Assembly: GCF_900220975.1 (NCBI RefSeq)
Contig: NZ_OBQD01000001.1
Span: forward strand, 434,001-498,000
DNA: 64,000 bases
Direction of reading: 5' to 3'
Source: Rhizobium subbaraonis
GTDB lineage: Bacteria > Pseudomonadota > Alphaproteobacteria > Rhizobiales > Rhizobiaceae
Shown: piece after piece, positions 51,216-59,978 of the stretch
How positions within the stretch are numbered: the stretch's first letter is position 1
Layout of the letters: the number at the start of each line of letters is the position of its first letter
Program-made: the position numbers and the translations under genes
Notes under the pieces: generated by a model
The model's input: the letters and a program-made list of their open reading frames with translations, nothing else
Databases searched by the model: none
What the model was told of the DNA's origin: nothing

Positions 51216-52565
51216 TCACCCGTGGTTCGAGTGTTTCGGTGTGATCTGGGTCTTTGCGTCTTTGGCTTTGGTCGTGTCGGGCAGTTCACCGGTCCACTCC
51301 CAGGCCTGGGTGCCGGGGGGATTTTCGTACCAACCGGGATCGGAGTAATCGCCATCAGAGATGCCTTCTCGCACCTTGACGACCGAGAACATGCCGCCCA
51401 TCTCAATTGGACCGTGCGGCCCCCAACCGGTCATCATCGGGACGGTGTTCTCCGGTATCTCCATTTCCATCTCGCCCATGTCGGCCATGCCGGCTGTCCC
51501 CATCGGCATGTACTCCGGGCGGATTTTCTTTATCTTCTCGGCAACCTGCTTCTTGTCGACGCCGATGAAGGTCGGAATGTCGTGCCCCATCGCGTTCATC
51601 GTGTGGTGCGACTTGTGGCAATGGATCGCCCAGTCGCCGACATATTTGGCGTCGAACTCGTAGGCCCGCATCGCGCCCACCGGGATGTCGATGCTGACCT
51701 CCGGCCATCGTGCCTCCGGCCGAACCCAGCCGCCGTCGGTGCATGTCACCTCGAAGTCGTAACCGTGCATGTGGATTGGGTGGTTGGTCATGGTGAGGTT
51801 GCCGACCCGCACTCGCACGCGGTCGTTCTTTGAAACGACGAGCGGGCTGATGTCCGGAAACACGCGGCTGTTCCAGCACCACAAATTAAAATCGGTCATT
51901 TCCATGATGCGCGGCACATAGGAGCCGGGATCGATGTCGTATGCGTTAAGCAGGAAGACGAAGTCGCGGTCGACCGGCATAAACTTCGGGTCCTTGGGGT
52001 GAACCACGAAAAAGCCCATCATCCCCATCGCCATCTGGACCATTTCGTCGGAATGGGGGTGGTACATGAAGGTGCCGGACTTCACGAGGTCGAACTCGTA
52101 GACGAAGGTTTTGCCGACCGGAATATGCGGTTGGCTCAGGCCGCCGACGCCGTCCATGCCTGACGGCAGGATCATTCCGTGCCAGTGGACGGTGGTGTGT
52201 TCCGGCAGTTTGTTGGTGACGAAGATGCGCACGCGGTCGCCTTCGACGGCTTCGATCGTGGGGCCAGGCGACTGCCCGTTGTAGCCCCACAGGTAGGCGG
52301 TCATGCCTTCGGCCATTTCCCGCTCGACGGGTTCGGCGACAAGATGGAATTCCTTGACGCCGTTGTTCATCCGGTACGGCAGCGTCCAGCCGTTGAGCGT
52401 GACGACGGGAGTGTAGTCAGGGCCGGATGTCGGCCGGGCCGTGATCTGCGTCTCGGCTGTTTCCATCACAGCGGCTTCCGGCAGGCCCATGCTGGATGTC
52501 TTTGCCCAGGCCGTGGAGGAGACCAGGGCCGCGCCCGCGCCAAGTATCTGTCTTCTGTTGAACAT
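51216..52565 (-). CDS. multicopper oxidase (CopA/CueO-like), Tat-exported
   Basis: 449 residues from ATG 52565. MFNRRQILGAGAALVSSTAW is a twin-arginine signal. Copper motifs in order: TTVHWHGMILP, GTFMYHPHSDE, HPIHMHGYDFEV and AIHCHKSHHTMNAMGHDIPT, the last with Cys-His for types 1 and 3. All four copper-binding clusters are present. The C-terminal part is Met-rich (MGTAGMADMGEMEMEIPE), as in periplasmic Cu(I) oxidases. It likely oxidises Cu(I) to the less toxic Cu(II). Confidence 0.93.
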   Translation of the reverse strand: MFNRRQILGAGAALVSSTAWAKTSSMGLPEAAVMETAETQITARPTSGPDYTPVVTLNGWTLPYRMNNGVKEFHLVAEPVEREMAEGMTAYLWGYNGQSPGPTIEAVEGDRVRIFVTNKLPEHTTVHWHGMILPSGMDGVGGLSQPHIPVGKTFVYEFDLVKSGTFMYHPHSDEMVQMAMGMMGFFVVHPKDPKFMPVDRDFVFLLNAYDIDPGSYVPRIMEMTDFNLWCWNSRVFPDISPLVVSKNDRVRVRVGNLTMTNHPIHMHGYDFEVTCTDGGWVRPEARWPEVSIDIPVGAMRAYEFDAKYVGDWAIHCHKSHHTMNAMGHDIPTFIGVDKKQVAEKIKKIRPEYMPMGTAGMADMGEMEMEIPENTVPMMTGWGPHGPIEMGGMFSVVKVREGISDGDYSDPGWYENPPGTQAWEWTGELPDTTKAKDAKTQITPKHSNHG

Positions 52566-52581
52566 AGTGGTGGTTCCTTTC

Positions 52582-54045
52582 TCAGTGCCCGCCGCCACCG
52601 CTGTCGGCGGCTGCGGCAACTTCCGTCGTTCCGGATGAAGCTCCAGCACCACCGCCGTAGATCGCGGGAGCGAGGTTTGCCTCGGAGAGCCAGAAGTCGC
52701 GCTTTGCATTCACGGCGAGAAGGATCGAATTGACCTTCTCCCGACTGTCGGCGAGCAGTTCGAACGTGTTGGTGATCATGCCGTTGTAAGTGAGAAGGGA
52801 CTCCTCCTCGACCTTGGTCCGCAGTGGCACGACATTGTTTCGGTAGTGCCGCGCGATGTCATAGTTGGCGCGGTATGCCTGATAGGCGGAGCGCGCCTCG
52901 GAGCGAACGTTGACGGACTTCTCGGCAAGGAGATTTGCGGCTCGCATGTATGCCAGCTCAGCCTTGCGCATTCGCGCCTTGCCGCTGTCGAAGATCGGAA
53001 TGACGAATTCAAGTTCGGCGATCGCCGTTGTCTCGTGCTTCGTGTTTCCGTCTTCCCTTTCTCGTTCGGTTTCGAATCCACCGATCAGTTCCAGGTCGGT
53101 GACGTATCGTGTGGCTTCGGTGAGCTTGTACGACTTTGCGGTTGCATCAAGGTCGAGCTTTGCCATCTGGAGATCGACACGGCGTTGAAGCGCCTCGGCC
53201 TCGATCGTGTCCTTCTTCATCAGGCCCTTCGGCAGCGAGGGGAGGCGATTGGCGACTTGGTAGTCGATGTCTGAACCCCAGAGGCCCATCAGCCGCGTCA
53301 GTTCTTCCTTGGCAAGCCTCGCATCCAGCCTAGCTCTTGCCGTCTGGCCGGCGAGTTCGGCATAGAAGACATGCTCGCGCGCCTGACTTCCCTTTGTCAT
53401 CGCACCGGTTTCACCGAGTTTCTGGGCAAGCTCCGAGGCTGCGTCTGCTGCCGACTGTGCTTGGTTCAGCTGGGCGACCGTCTCCCATGCCGCGACGGTA
53501 TTGATCCAGGCGCGACGCGTGTCTGCCGCTAGCTGTAGCGTCCGTTGAGCCGCGGCAAGTTGGGCGCGTCGATAGTTGGTGTCGGCAATGTCGACGTTCC
53601 GCTGGTGGGTCGCCAGGGCGAGGATGTTGGTGGCGATGACGCCCTCGATCGAATTGAACGCCTCCAGGCCCGGGGTCCCGATTCCGTTGAAGCCGATCCC
53701 CACGGTCGGGTTGAGCAGCATGGTCGACTGCCACGCGTCGGCGGCCGAGTCCCCGAGATCGGCATAGGCAGCCTGCAATCCCTTGTTGTTAAGAAGGGCT
53801 ACCTGTACGGCGGTCTCCACATCGATGGTCTTTTTCGCCATCAATGTCTTCACTTGGGCCGACACCGCTCGCGCCTGCTGCTGATTCTGCACCCAGACCG
53901 TCTGTTTCCCCGTGCCTTCGGCGGTCCTTGCCGAAACGGTCGAGAAGCCTGCGTCCTTCGCGGCATACTCGGTGGTAGACGCGCAACCAGCCAAAATCAG
54001 CGGAAATGCGATCGCTATCGCGATCTTGAAGGTCATTTTGCTCAT
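52582..54045 (-). CDS. TolC-family outer membrane efflux lipoprotein
   Basis: 487 residues. A lipoprotein signal (FPLILAGCASTTEY) and two copies of the OEP repeat: KTIDVETAVQVALLNNKGLQ, GLQAAYADLGDSAADAWQ, and later VDLQMAKLDLDATAKSYKLT. Long coiled-coil helices throughout. Forms an outer membrane exit duct. The usual RND and membrane-fusion partners are not present nearby. The order omp-oxidase-cupredoxin is reminiscent of copper operons in Sinorhizobium. Confidence 0.9.
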   Translation of the reverse strand: MSKMTFKIAIAIAFPLILAGCASTTEYAAKDAGFSTVSARTAEGTGKQTVWVQNQQQARAVSAQVKTLMAKKTIDVETAVQVALLNNKGLQAAYADLGDSAADAWQSTMLLNPTVGIGFNGIGTPGLEAFNSIEGVIATNILALATHQRNVDIADTNYRRAQLAAAQRTLQLAADTRRAWINTVAAWETVAQLNQAQSAADAASELAQKLGETGAMTKGSQAREHVFYAELAGQTARARLDARLAKEELTRLMGLWGSDIDYQVANRLPSLPKGLMKKDTIEAEALQRRVDLQMAKLDLDATAKSYKLTEATRYVTDLELIGGFETEREREDGNTKHETTAIAELEFVIPIFDSGKARMRKAELAYMRAANLLAEKSVNVRSEARSAYQAYRANYDIARHYRNNVVPLRTKVEEESLLTYNGMITNTFELLADSREKVNSILLAVNAKRDFWLSEANLAPAIYGGGAGASSGTTEVAAAADSGGGGH

Positions 54046-54269
54046 GACGCATCTCCTTCAGGAGACTGCGCTTCGTTTTGCAGACGCCAGGGTTTGGGAT
54101 CAACCGGCACGCGGTGGGTGTAGCCAGCGAAGGGGCTTGCGTAACCCACGGGACGTACGGATAGGTGGGCGGACTCCGATTGGTGCGAGGCGATAACATC
54201 GGGAGGCAAGGTGGTAGCGCATCCGCTCGCGGCGAGCGGCAATGCGACCACGAAATAAAATGGTCTCAT
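54042..54269 (-). CDS. small lipoprotein heading the copper operon
   Basis: 75 residues: FVVALPLAASGCATTLPPDV has a lipobox (ASGC). The rest (HLSVRPVGYASPFAGYTHRV) has no known domain. The stop overlaps the TolC start by three bases, so the genes are coupled; similar short lipoproteins precede TolC genes in other copper clusters. Confidence 0.7.
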   Translation of the reverse strand: MRPFYFVVALPLAASGCATTLPPDVIASHQSESAHLSVRPVGYASPFAGYTHRVPVDPKPWRLQNEAQSPEGDAS

Positions 54270-54362
54270 GGTGTAAAATCCAAATAGGAAATGGCATCGG
54301 CGGCTGGAGCGAAGTCACGCTCGCAATCGCACGCTCAGCCCGCTGGAGCGGGACAGACCTAC

Positions 54363-54740
54363 TCAGAGATTGGGGGGACGATGAAGCGGAGGGACGCCGG
54401 TCTTGATCTGCGCGTCGTTGACGAATTCCCGGAGGACAGCTAGACGCGGGCCACCGATCATGTCCGCTTCGACGACGATGGCCAGGCTGACGCAGAATGC
54501 GTTGCAGCACTCCTGTTTGGAGAGTTCCTGATCGCCATCAGGATTGGAGTGGTGGTCTCCGTGTTCCTGGTGGGCGTCGGATGACGCGTGGTGGCCATCG
54601 GTCTGATCCGCTGCGATGGTCGACCAGGTTCCATGCATGGCGGCGGAAGCCGAAGGCAATGAGTATCCCGCCAGTGACGCAATGATCACTAAGCGAAGCA
54701 GAACCAGCATTTTCGACAATGTGATTCGAAACATACCCAT
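54363..54740 (-). CDS. exported His/Cys-containing small protein (copper-cluster type)
   Basis: 125 residues. A signal-peptide-like segment (MLVLLRLVIIASLAGYSLPS, then ASA), then a His-rich stretch (TDGHHASSDAHQEHGDHHSN) and QECCNAFCVS. His-x-H and vicinal Cys suggest metal binding, as in small CopL/DUF2946-like proteins of copper operons, but I cannot confirm the family. A start at the internal Met 11 is possible. Confidence 0.55.
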   Translation of the reverse strand: MGMFRITLSKMLVLLRLVIIASLAGYSLPSASAAMHGTWSTIAADQTDGHHASSDAHQEHGDHHSNPDGDQELSKQECCNAFCVSLAIVVEADMIGGPRLAVLREFVNDAQIKTGVPPLHRPPNL

Positions 54741-54972
54741 GCCTGAGGACTATCATCGCCCCAATAGTTGTCAATTGTCAGCTCCACACAACATTTCATT
54801 CCGCCGACAGTGTGGCAGCTTCGCGGCCATCGACCACGTCGCTGTGGATAGCTTCCGAAGCCTACACCTTGCCACGACGGGAAGGTCAACACGTGCCGCA
54901 CGGGATTGCCGTTCCCCCACCGCTGATTTACGTGCTGCTATCGGTTATAACACTTTGCGTTGGCAAAACGAG

Positions 54973-55425
54973 ATGCTGGAATGGAGTGCGTATCTTGGGC
55001 TTTTTCTCGCGGCGTTCGGAGCCGCGACCATTTTGCCTTTTCAATCCGAACCTGTTTTGGTGGGCCTTCTGCTTGCCGGCGAGTTTTCGCCTGTCCGACT
55101 GATCCTGGTTGCAAGCGTCGGTAACGTCTTGGGTGCTGCGGTGAACTGGGGCTTGGGGCGCTGCATCGAGCGATACCGAGACAAAAGCTGGTTTCCCGTC
55201 AAAGAGCCTCAACTGCAAAGAGCGGAAGGCTGGTACCGAAGGTTTGGACGCTGGTCACTTCTGCTGTCATGGATGCCCCTGTTCGGAGACGCGTTGACCG
55301 TTCTTTCAGGTGTTCTGCGCGAACCGTTCTGGTCGTTTCTGATCCTGGTGAGCATTGCAAAAGCGGGTCGCTACGTGGTGCTGGCCTTTGCGACACTCGG
55401 AGTCCAAGCAATTCTCGGATTTTGA
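54973..55425 (+). CDS. DedA/YqaA-family membrane protein
   Basis: 150 residues, four hydrophobic segments. AATILPFQSEPVLVGLLLAG and SVGNVLGAAVNWGLGRCIER (with the conserved N-x-x-G) and FGRWSLLLSWMPLFGDALTV are typical of the YqaA branch of the DedA/VTT family. Start taken at MLEWSAYLGL (54973); the longer upstream frame is not conserved. Presumed lipid or small-solute handling; often found with metal resistance genes. Confidence 0.82.
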   Translation: MLEWSAYLGLFLAAFGAATILPFQSEPVLVGLLLAGEFSPVRLILVASVGNVLGAAVNWGLGRCIERYRDKSWFPVKEPQLQRAEGWYRRFGRWSLLLSWMPLFGDALTVLSGVLREPFWSFLILVSIAKAGRYVVLAFATLGVQAILGF

Positions 55426-55466
55426 AGCCGGCTGCTCTATGAGGCGTTCTGCAGCGAGAGCCACGA

Positions 55467-55964
55467 TCATCCTCCTACCGTCGCCCCACGCTCCCGTCGG
55501 CTCATTTCTTCTTGGTATCGCCGCTCCCGCTCCGGCCAGGTGCCTTTGATGAACATGAGCACAGCGCGGATTTCGTCATCGCTCATGATATTATCGAAAC
55601 CCTGCATGTCGCTCTGGTATCCTCCGCGAACGACGGCCGCCGGACCCTCCTTGGTAATGCGGAAAAGCATGTCGTCGGGGTGATGCCAGGTATGGCCGGA
55701 TGCGTCGTGCGGGGGAGCTGGCATGCGTCCAGACGGTAGCGGCGTTTTCCAGTCGCGCTGACCTTCGAGGTTGGTGCCGTGGCAAGCGGCGCACCGCTCG
55801 GCATAGAGCGTCTTTCCGATCGCGACGGTGGAGGCAGTGCCGACCGGCCGCCATTCCGAAAGCCATGCCAATAGGAAGACCGCTGCCGCCGCACCAAACC
55901 AGAGGGCCAGAAGCAGCACTGCCGCCCTGTTCACTTGTCGTCGTCGAGTGCCGAATACGATCAC
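55467..55964 (-). CDS. membrane-anchored class I cytochrome c
   Basis: 165 residues with GTG start. One N-terminal TM (AAVLLLALWFGAAAAVFLLA), then LYAERCAACHGTNLEGQ (CxxCH haem site). The distal Met ligand is likely in QGFDNIMSDDEIRAVLMFIK. The C-terminus is charged (RERRYQEEMSRRERG). A periplasmic electron carrier, possibly for the copper oxidase or nitrite reductase remnants nearby. Confidence 0.85.
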   Translation of the reverse strand: MIVFGTRRRQVNRAAVLLLALWFGAAAAVFLLAWLSEWRPVGTASTVAIGKTLYAERCAACHGTNLEGQRDWKTPLPSGRMPAPPHDASGHTWHHPDDMLFRITKEGPAAVVRGGYQSDMQGFDNIMSDDEIRAVLMFIKGTWPERERRYQEEMSRRERGATVGG

Positions 55965-55996
55965 GTCGGGGCATGCCTTCCGTTGTTCCAGGCGGG

Positions 55997-56380
55997 TTAT
56001 AAATCAAAAGATGCCAGGATCGGACAAGGGCCCGGCTTGCCGGTGGTACATTCCCCGACGAGCCGCCTTAGCGCTTGCCGCGCGTGCTCCAGCTCGGCGA
56101 TCCTGCCGTCCAACGCATCTATCCGGTTCCTTGCGAGAGTCCGCGCTCGCTCCCTGTCTACTCCGGAATCGAGATCGAGAAGCTCCTTGATCTCCTCAAG
56201 CGTGAAACCAGCCGTCTGTGCCTGTCTGATAAACAGCAGACGCCGCACGTCCTCCTCGCCGTAGCGGCGGACTCCCTGCGCACGCCGGGGAGTGTCCAAC
56301 AGCCCCCGCCGTTGATAGTAGCGGATGGTCTCGACGCCGACGTGTCCGGCTGTTGCGAGTTTTCCGATGGTCATTTCCAT
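55997..56380 (-). CDS. MerR-family metal-responsive regulator
   Basis: 127 residues from MEMTIGKLAT (56380). VETIRYYQRRGLLDTPRRAQ and GVRRYGEEDVRRLLFIRQAQ form the MerR DNA-binding domain; FTLEEIKELLDLDSG leads to the dimerisation helix. The C-terminal metal loop has two Cys (GECTTGKPGPCPILASF). MerR proper uses three Cys; the helix Cys expected near DLDSGVDRERA is absent, so Hg(II) three-Cys binding is unlikely, and Cu(I) or another soft metal is possible. Divergent from its likely target at 56455. Confidence 0.85.
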   Translation of the reverse strand: MEMTIGKLATAGHVGVETIRYYQRRGLLDTPRRAQGVRRYGEEDVRRLLFIRQAQTAGFTLEEIKELLDLDSGVDRERARTLARNRIDALDGRIAELEHARQALRRLVGECTTGKPGPCPILASFDL

Positions 56381-56386
56381 GGTCTC

Positions 56387-56418
56387 TTGACTCCGTACCA
56401 TGGTACGGAACGTATGGT
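56387..56418 (+). promoter_or_regulatory. MerR-type promoter/operator
   Basis: TTGACT (56387-56392) and TATGGT (56413-56418) are separated by an overlong 20-bp spacer that contains the perfect dyad CCGTACCATGGTACGG (56393-56408). An overlong spacer with an internal palindrome is the signature of MerR activation by DNA untwisting. It drives the + strand gene at 56455. Confidence 0.85.
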
Positions 56419-56454
56419 CTTGCCAACGGTTTCACAAGATGAAGGAGAAGTGAA

Positions 56455-57243
56455 ATGTTGGACAAGACAAACCCGGTACATCTTTCGAGGAACGCGGTGC
56501 TCTACCGCATGGTGATGCCTGACCACACCTGTCCGTACGGATTGAAGGCCAAGGACCTGCTGAAGCGAACCGGCTATGAAGTGGACGATCGTCACCTGAC
56601 GACGCGCGAAGAGACCGACGCCTTCAAGGCTCAGCACGGCGTGGCGACGACACCGCAGGTTTTCATCGGGGAAGACAGGGTCGGCGGTTACGACGATCTT
56701 CGCAGGTTCCTTGGCAGACCCGTGACCGATCCCAAGGCCACGACCTATCGCCCGGTGATTGTCTTGTTCGCCCTGACCGCCCTTATGGCAATGGCGGCCA
56801 GCTTCGCGGTCGACGGCAATCCGCTGTCGCTGCGTGCAGCGGAATGGTTCATCGCCTTCTCGATGGTCGCGCTCGCCATGTTGAAGCTTCAGAACGTCGA
56901 GAGCTTCGCGACGATGTTCCTGAACTACGACCTGCTCGCGAAGCGTTGGGTTCCCTACAGCTACATTTACCCCTATGCCGAGGGACTGGCCGGGGTCCTG
57001 ATGATCGCGGGCGCGCTGAATTGGTTGTCTGTACCAGTAGCATTCTTCATCGGGACCGTAGGAGCAGCATCGGTCTTCAAGGCAGTGTACATCGATAGGC
57101 GGGAGCTGAAGTGCGCGTGCGTCGGCGGATCGAGCAACGTTCCGCTCGGCTTCATCTCGCTCACGGAAAACTTGATGATGATCGGCATGGCCATCTGGAT
57201 GACAGTGGCATCGGCGGGCCTTGCGGTGGGCCACGCAATGTAG
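56455..57243 (+). CDS. glutaredoxin fused to MauE/DoxX-like membrane domain
   Basis: 262 residues. Residues 1-90: MVMPDHTCPYGLKAKDLLKR and GVATTPQVFIGEDRVGGYDD, a glutaredoxin with CPYG active site. From about residue 100: four hydrophobic segments (VIVLFALTALMAMAASFAV, FIAFSMVALAMLKLQ, GVLMIAGALNWLSVPVAFFI, LTENLMMIGMAIWMTVA) and LKCACVGGSSNVPLGFISLT with a CxC pair, as in MauE/DoxX redox-associated proteins. Under MerR control, so probably metal-induced thiol redox or metal transport. Terminated by the hairpin at 57254. Confidence 0.85.
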   Translation: MLDKTNPVHLSRNAVLYRMVMPDHTCPYGLKAKDLLKRTGYEVDDRHLTTREETDAFKAQHGVATTPQVFIGEDRVGGYDDLRRFLGRPVTDPKATTYRPVIVLFALTALMAMAASFAVDGNPLSLRAAEWFIAFSMVALAMLKLQNVESFATMFLNYDLLAKRWVPYSYIYPYAEGLAGVLMIAGALNWLSVPVAFFIGTVGAASVFKAVYIDRRELKCACVGGSSNVPLGFISLTENLMMIGMAIWMTVASAGLAVGHAM

Positions 57244-57253
57244 AGCGCCCTGT

Positions 57254-57300
57254 ACCGCTCGATGCGGGTGGCAAGCAACTTGCCACCCGCATCGAGCGGT
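57254..57300. terminator. 22-bp perfect hairpin, bidirectional terminator
   Basis: ACCGCTCGATGCGGGTGGCAAG (57254-57275 by position) pairs perfectly with 57279-57300; loop CAA. It lies between the convergent stops at 57243 and 57308. Confidence 0.75.
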
Positions 57301-57307
57301 TCGGAGT

Positions 57308-57583
57308 TCATTTCAGATAGGCACGGACGACATCTATGAGTTCTGCGGCACCTTCGTCGCGTTCCTTTTGAGTGAGGCCATCGGCGGCGAGGTGGTGCCG
57401 GATGTGATCCTCAATAACCTCGCCCATCAAGCCGTTGACAGCGCCACGTACTCCCGCGATCACCTGCATGACTTCAGCACAACCCTTTTCCTCGTCCAGC
57501 ATCTTCTCGACGCCTTCCATCTGTCCCCGAATGCGTCGCACGCGGTTGATCAGCTTTTGCTTTTCCCGGATGGTGTGGGTCAT
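57308..57583 (-). CDS. dmeR: RcnR/CsoR-family Ni/Co-responsive repressor
   Basis: 91 residues, all helical. Ligand positions match RcnR exactly: His3 (MTHTIRE), Cys35 (EEKGCAEVM), His60 and His64 (EDHIRHHL). RVRRIRGQMEGVEKMLDEEK is the conserved first helix. His64 distinguishes it from copper-type CsoR and from FrmR. It is 26 bp downstream of dmeF and should repress that operon until Co or Ni binds. Confidence 0.85.
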   Translation of the reverse strand: MTHTIREKQKLINRVRRIRGQMEGVEKMLDEEKGCAEVMQVIAGVRGAVNGLMGEVIEDHIRHHLAADGLTQKERDEGAAELIDVVRAYLK

Positions 57584-57609
57584 TCGGATTCTCCTCTGTC
57601 CGGTGCTCG

Positions 57610-58563
57610 TCAGGCCGCGCGTGCTTCGACTTCGACGGTCACATGCGACAGATCGTGAATGACGGCAAGCTTGTCTCGATAATGCGAGGGCGCACGTGGG
57701 TGATCCGTGACGATCGAGACGATGGCACCATGGTGGCCCGGCCCGAGCTGCCACACGTGGAGATCGACGATCTCGCCGCCTTCTTTGGCGATGATCGCCT
57801 CGATTTCTTCGGGTAGGTCTTCTCCCTCCGGAATGTAGTCGAGCAGGACGCTTCCAGTGTCGCGGATGAGGCCCCACGACCAGCGTGCGATGACCAAGCC
57901 GCCGACGATGCCGATTGCCGGATCGAGCCAAAGCCAACCATAGACGCTTCCGAGCGCGAGGGCGGCGATTGCCAGAACGGAGGTCAGGGCATCCGCTAGC
58001 ACGTGGAGATACGCTGCACGCAGGTTCTGGTCGTGTCCAGCGTGTCCGTCGCCATGATGATGCCCATGGTCGTGCCCGTGATGGTGATCATCCTTCAGGA
58101 GCCAAGCGCAGACAAGATTGACGATCAGGCCGATGACTGCAACGAACATTGCTTCCCCGAAATCGATTGCAATGGGAGATTGGAACCGCAACACACTCTC
58201 CCAGCCGATCAACAGCGCGACGAGGGCCAGGACGACAGCGCTCGCAAATCCCGCGAGGTCTCCCAGCTTGCCAGTTCCGAATGAAAAGCGTCGGTTGTTG
58301 GCCTGCTTGCGGGCATAGAGATATGCGAGGGCTGCGATCAGCAAGGCGGCGGCATGGGTGGACATGTGCCAGCCATCTGCGACCAGGGCCATGGAGCCGA
58401 ACATGTTGCCTGCGACGATCTCCACGACCATCATGGTCGTCGTGATTGCAATCACCAGCCAAGTTCGGCGTTCGTTTCGGTGGTGGTTGTCTCCCAGAAA
58501 CAAGTGGGTGTGAGCGGCTTTCATGGTGCCCCCACCATGGCCGTGAGCATGTCCGTCGATCAT
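57610..58563 (-). CDS. dmeF: cation diffusion facilitator, Co/Ni exporter DmeF-like
   Basis: 317 residues. Six TM helices with MALVADGWHMSTHAAALLIA (H-x-x-x-D-like site of TM2) and YLHVLADALTSVLAIAALAL (TM5 site). A His-rich cytosolic loop (DDHHHGHDHGHHHGDGHAGH) lies between TM4 and TM5, and a His-rich N-terminus (DGHAHGHGGG). The C-terminal cytosolic domain has IVDLHVWQLGPGHHGAIVSI. This is the DmeF branch of CDF pumps. With dmeR directly downstream it forms a nickel/cobalt efflux operon like that described in Rhizobium leguminosarum, but with gene order reversed. Confidence 0.92.
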   Translation of the reverse strand: MIDGHAHGHGGGTMKAAHTHLFLGDNHHRNERRTWLVIAITTTMMVVEIVAGNMFGSMALVADGWHMSTHAAALLIAALAYLYARKQANNRRFSFGTGKLGDLAGFASAVVLALVALLIGWESVLRFQSPIAIDFGEAMFVAVIGLIVNLVCAWLLKDDHHHGHDHGHHHGDGHAGHDQNLRAAYLHVLADALTSVLAIAALALGSVYGWLWLDPAIGIVGGLVIARWSWGLIRDTGSVLLDYIPEGEDLPEEIEAIIAKEGGEIVDLHVWQLGPGHHGAIVSIVTDHPRAPSHYRDKLAVIHDLSHVTVEVEARAA

Positions 58564-58580
58564 TGATACACCTCTAAAAT

Positions 58581-58604
58581 AATATAGGTGGGTATACTAT
58601 ACTA
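58581..58604 (-). promoter_or_regulatory. candidate DmeR operator
   Basis: On the minus strand AGTATAGTATACCCACCTAT: a short C-tract flanked by AT-rich inverted sequence, as in RcnR/DmeR operators, 18 bp upstream of the dmeF start. Confidence 0.6.
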
Positions 58605-58790
58605 TGGCTTCATATGAAAGCGCATTTGGCCAGAGGCTGCTCGGCTGCCATCGCAGTGAATTCTGGATTGCGTTTTGCGCCACCGGATCACGAAATCGCG
58701 AGTACTTGCCTTGCTTGCGGTAGCTCAAAGATCACGGTGTCGGCGACGTCTTGAATGGGACCGTACGGGCAAACATTCAGGAACTTTTCG

Positions 58791-59864
58791 ATGACCAACC
58801 ATCACAGATACTCGCCTTTGGGCATGGGACTGGCGCTTCTGTCAATCACGGCGATGCCTGCCTTCGCCGGAGGTCCCACGATCATCCGCCCGAGAACGGC
58901 ACCACAGCCGCCCCACTCGATATTGTCCGGGCGGCCAATGACCTGGCACCGCCGCTAGCAAGGAGCGGCCCCGAAACAATCAAGGTCAAACTGGATACCG
59001 TCGAGGTGACTGGAAGGTCAGCTGATGGCGACCTATCACTACTGGACGTTCAACAAGAAAGTCCCGGGCCCGTTCGTTCGTGCGCGGGTAGGGGACACGA
59101 TCCAGGTAGAGCTTTCGAATCTCGCTGATAGCAGCGAGCGCCATAGTGTGGACTTTCATGCCGTGACCGGTCCCGGCGGTGGAGCGGTCGCGACGGATGC
59201 CGCGCCGGAAGAAACGAAGGGGTTTTCGTTCAAGGCGCTGAAGCCAGGACTTTACGTTTATCACTGTGCGGTGCCGCTGGCCGCGCACCACATAGCCAAC
59301 GGCATGTATGGATTGATCCTCGTCGAGCCGGAGGAGGGCCTCCCGCCTGTCGATCGTGAATTCTACGTCATGCAGGGCGAGGTCTACACTTCGCAAACAT
59401 ATGGCTCCAAGGGGAAATTGACCGAGAGCCTCGAGAAGCTGATGGCGGAAGCCCCGGAGTACTACGTGTTTAACGGAGCCGCCAACGCGCTCACCGGCAG
59501 CAATGCATTGAAGGCTAGGCTCGGTGAGACAATCCGCATCTATTTCGGTGTCGGGGGGCCTAACAAGACCTCGAGTTTCCACGTCATCGGTGAAATCTTT
59601 GACAAGGCCTACCAGCTTGCATCCCTGACGACGGAGCCCTTGGCAGACGTGCAAACGATCACTGTGCCGCCGGGCGGTGCGGCGGTGGTTGACATGAGCC
59701 TGGACGTCCCAGGCGAGTGCGTTCTGGTTGACCACGCCTTGTCGCGTGCGGCCCGCGGCCTGGTCGGCAAGCTGGTTGTAGATGGGGAAAACCAGCCGGC
59801 ACTTTTCAAGGCTGCGTCAGCCAAAACCGAGGAATCGGAGCACAACACGCACAGTTCCCATTGA
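58791..59864 (+). pseudogene. nirK: copper nitrite reductase with two frameshifts
   Basis: Signal peptide in frame 1 (MTNHHRYSPLGMGLALLSIT, ending AFA), middle in another frame (LDIVRAANDLAPPLARSGPE, TIKVKLDTVEVTGRSADG), then back to the first frame for the rest (ATYHYWTFNKKVPGPFVRAR onwards). The second break, at about 59028, looks like a 2-nt loss. The body is a clear class II NirK: VDFHAVTGPGGG, YVYHCAVPLAAHHIANGMYG (type 1 and 2 Cu ligands), SFHVIGEIFDKAY and VDHALSRAARGLVG. All ligands downstream are intact. As read, no full-length enzyme is made; sequencing error cannot be excluded. The 3' part alone (59025-59864) could give a leaderless 279-residue fragment. Confidence 0.8.
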
Positions 59865-59978
59865 CCCTCCTGCTGACCGAGGTGTCGGCCAGCGCGGCGA
59901 TTGTCTACGAAGGCAGCCATGGGACACCTACCGCGGAGCAGCGCCTTCTTTACCATTTCAACCGCTCTACAATCACTC

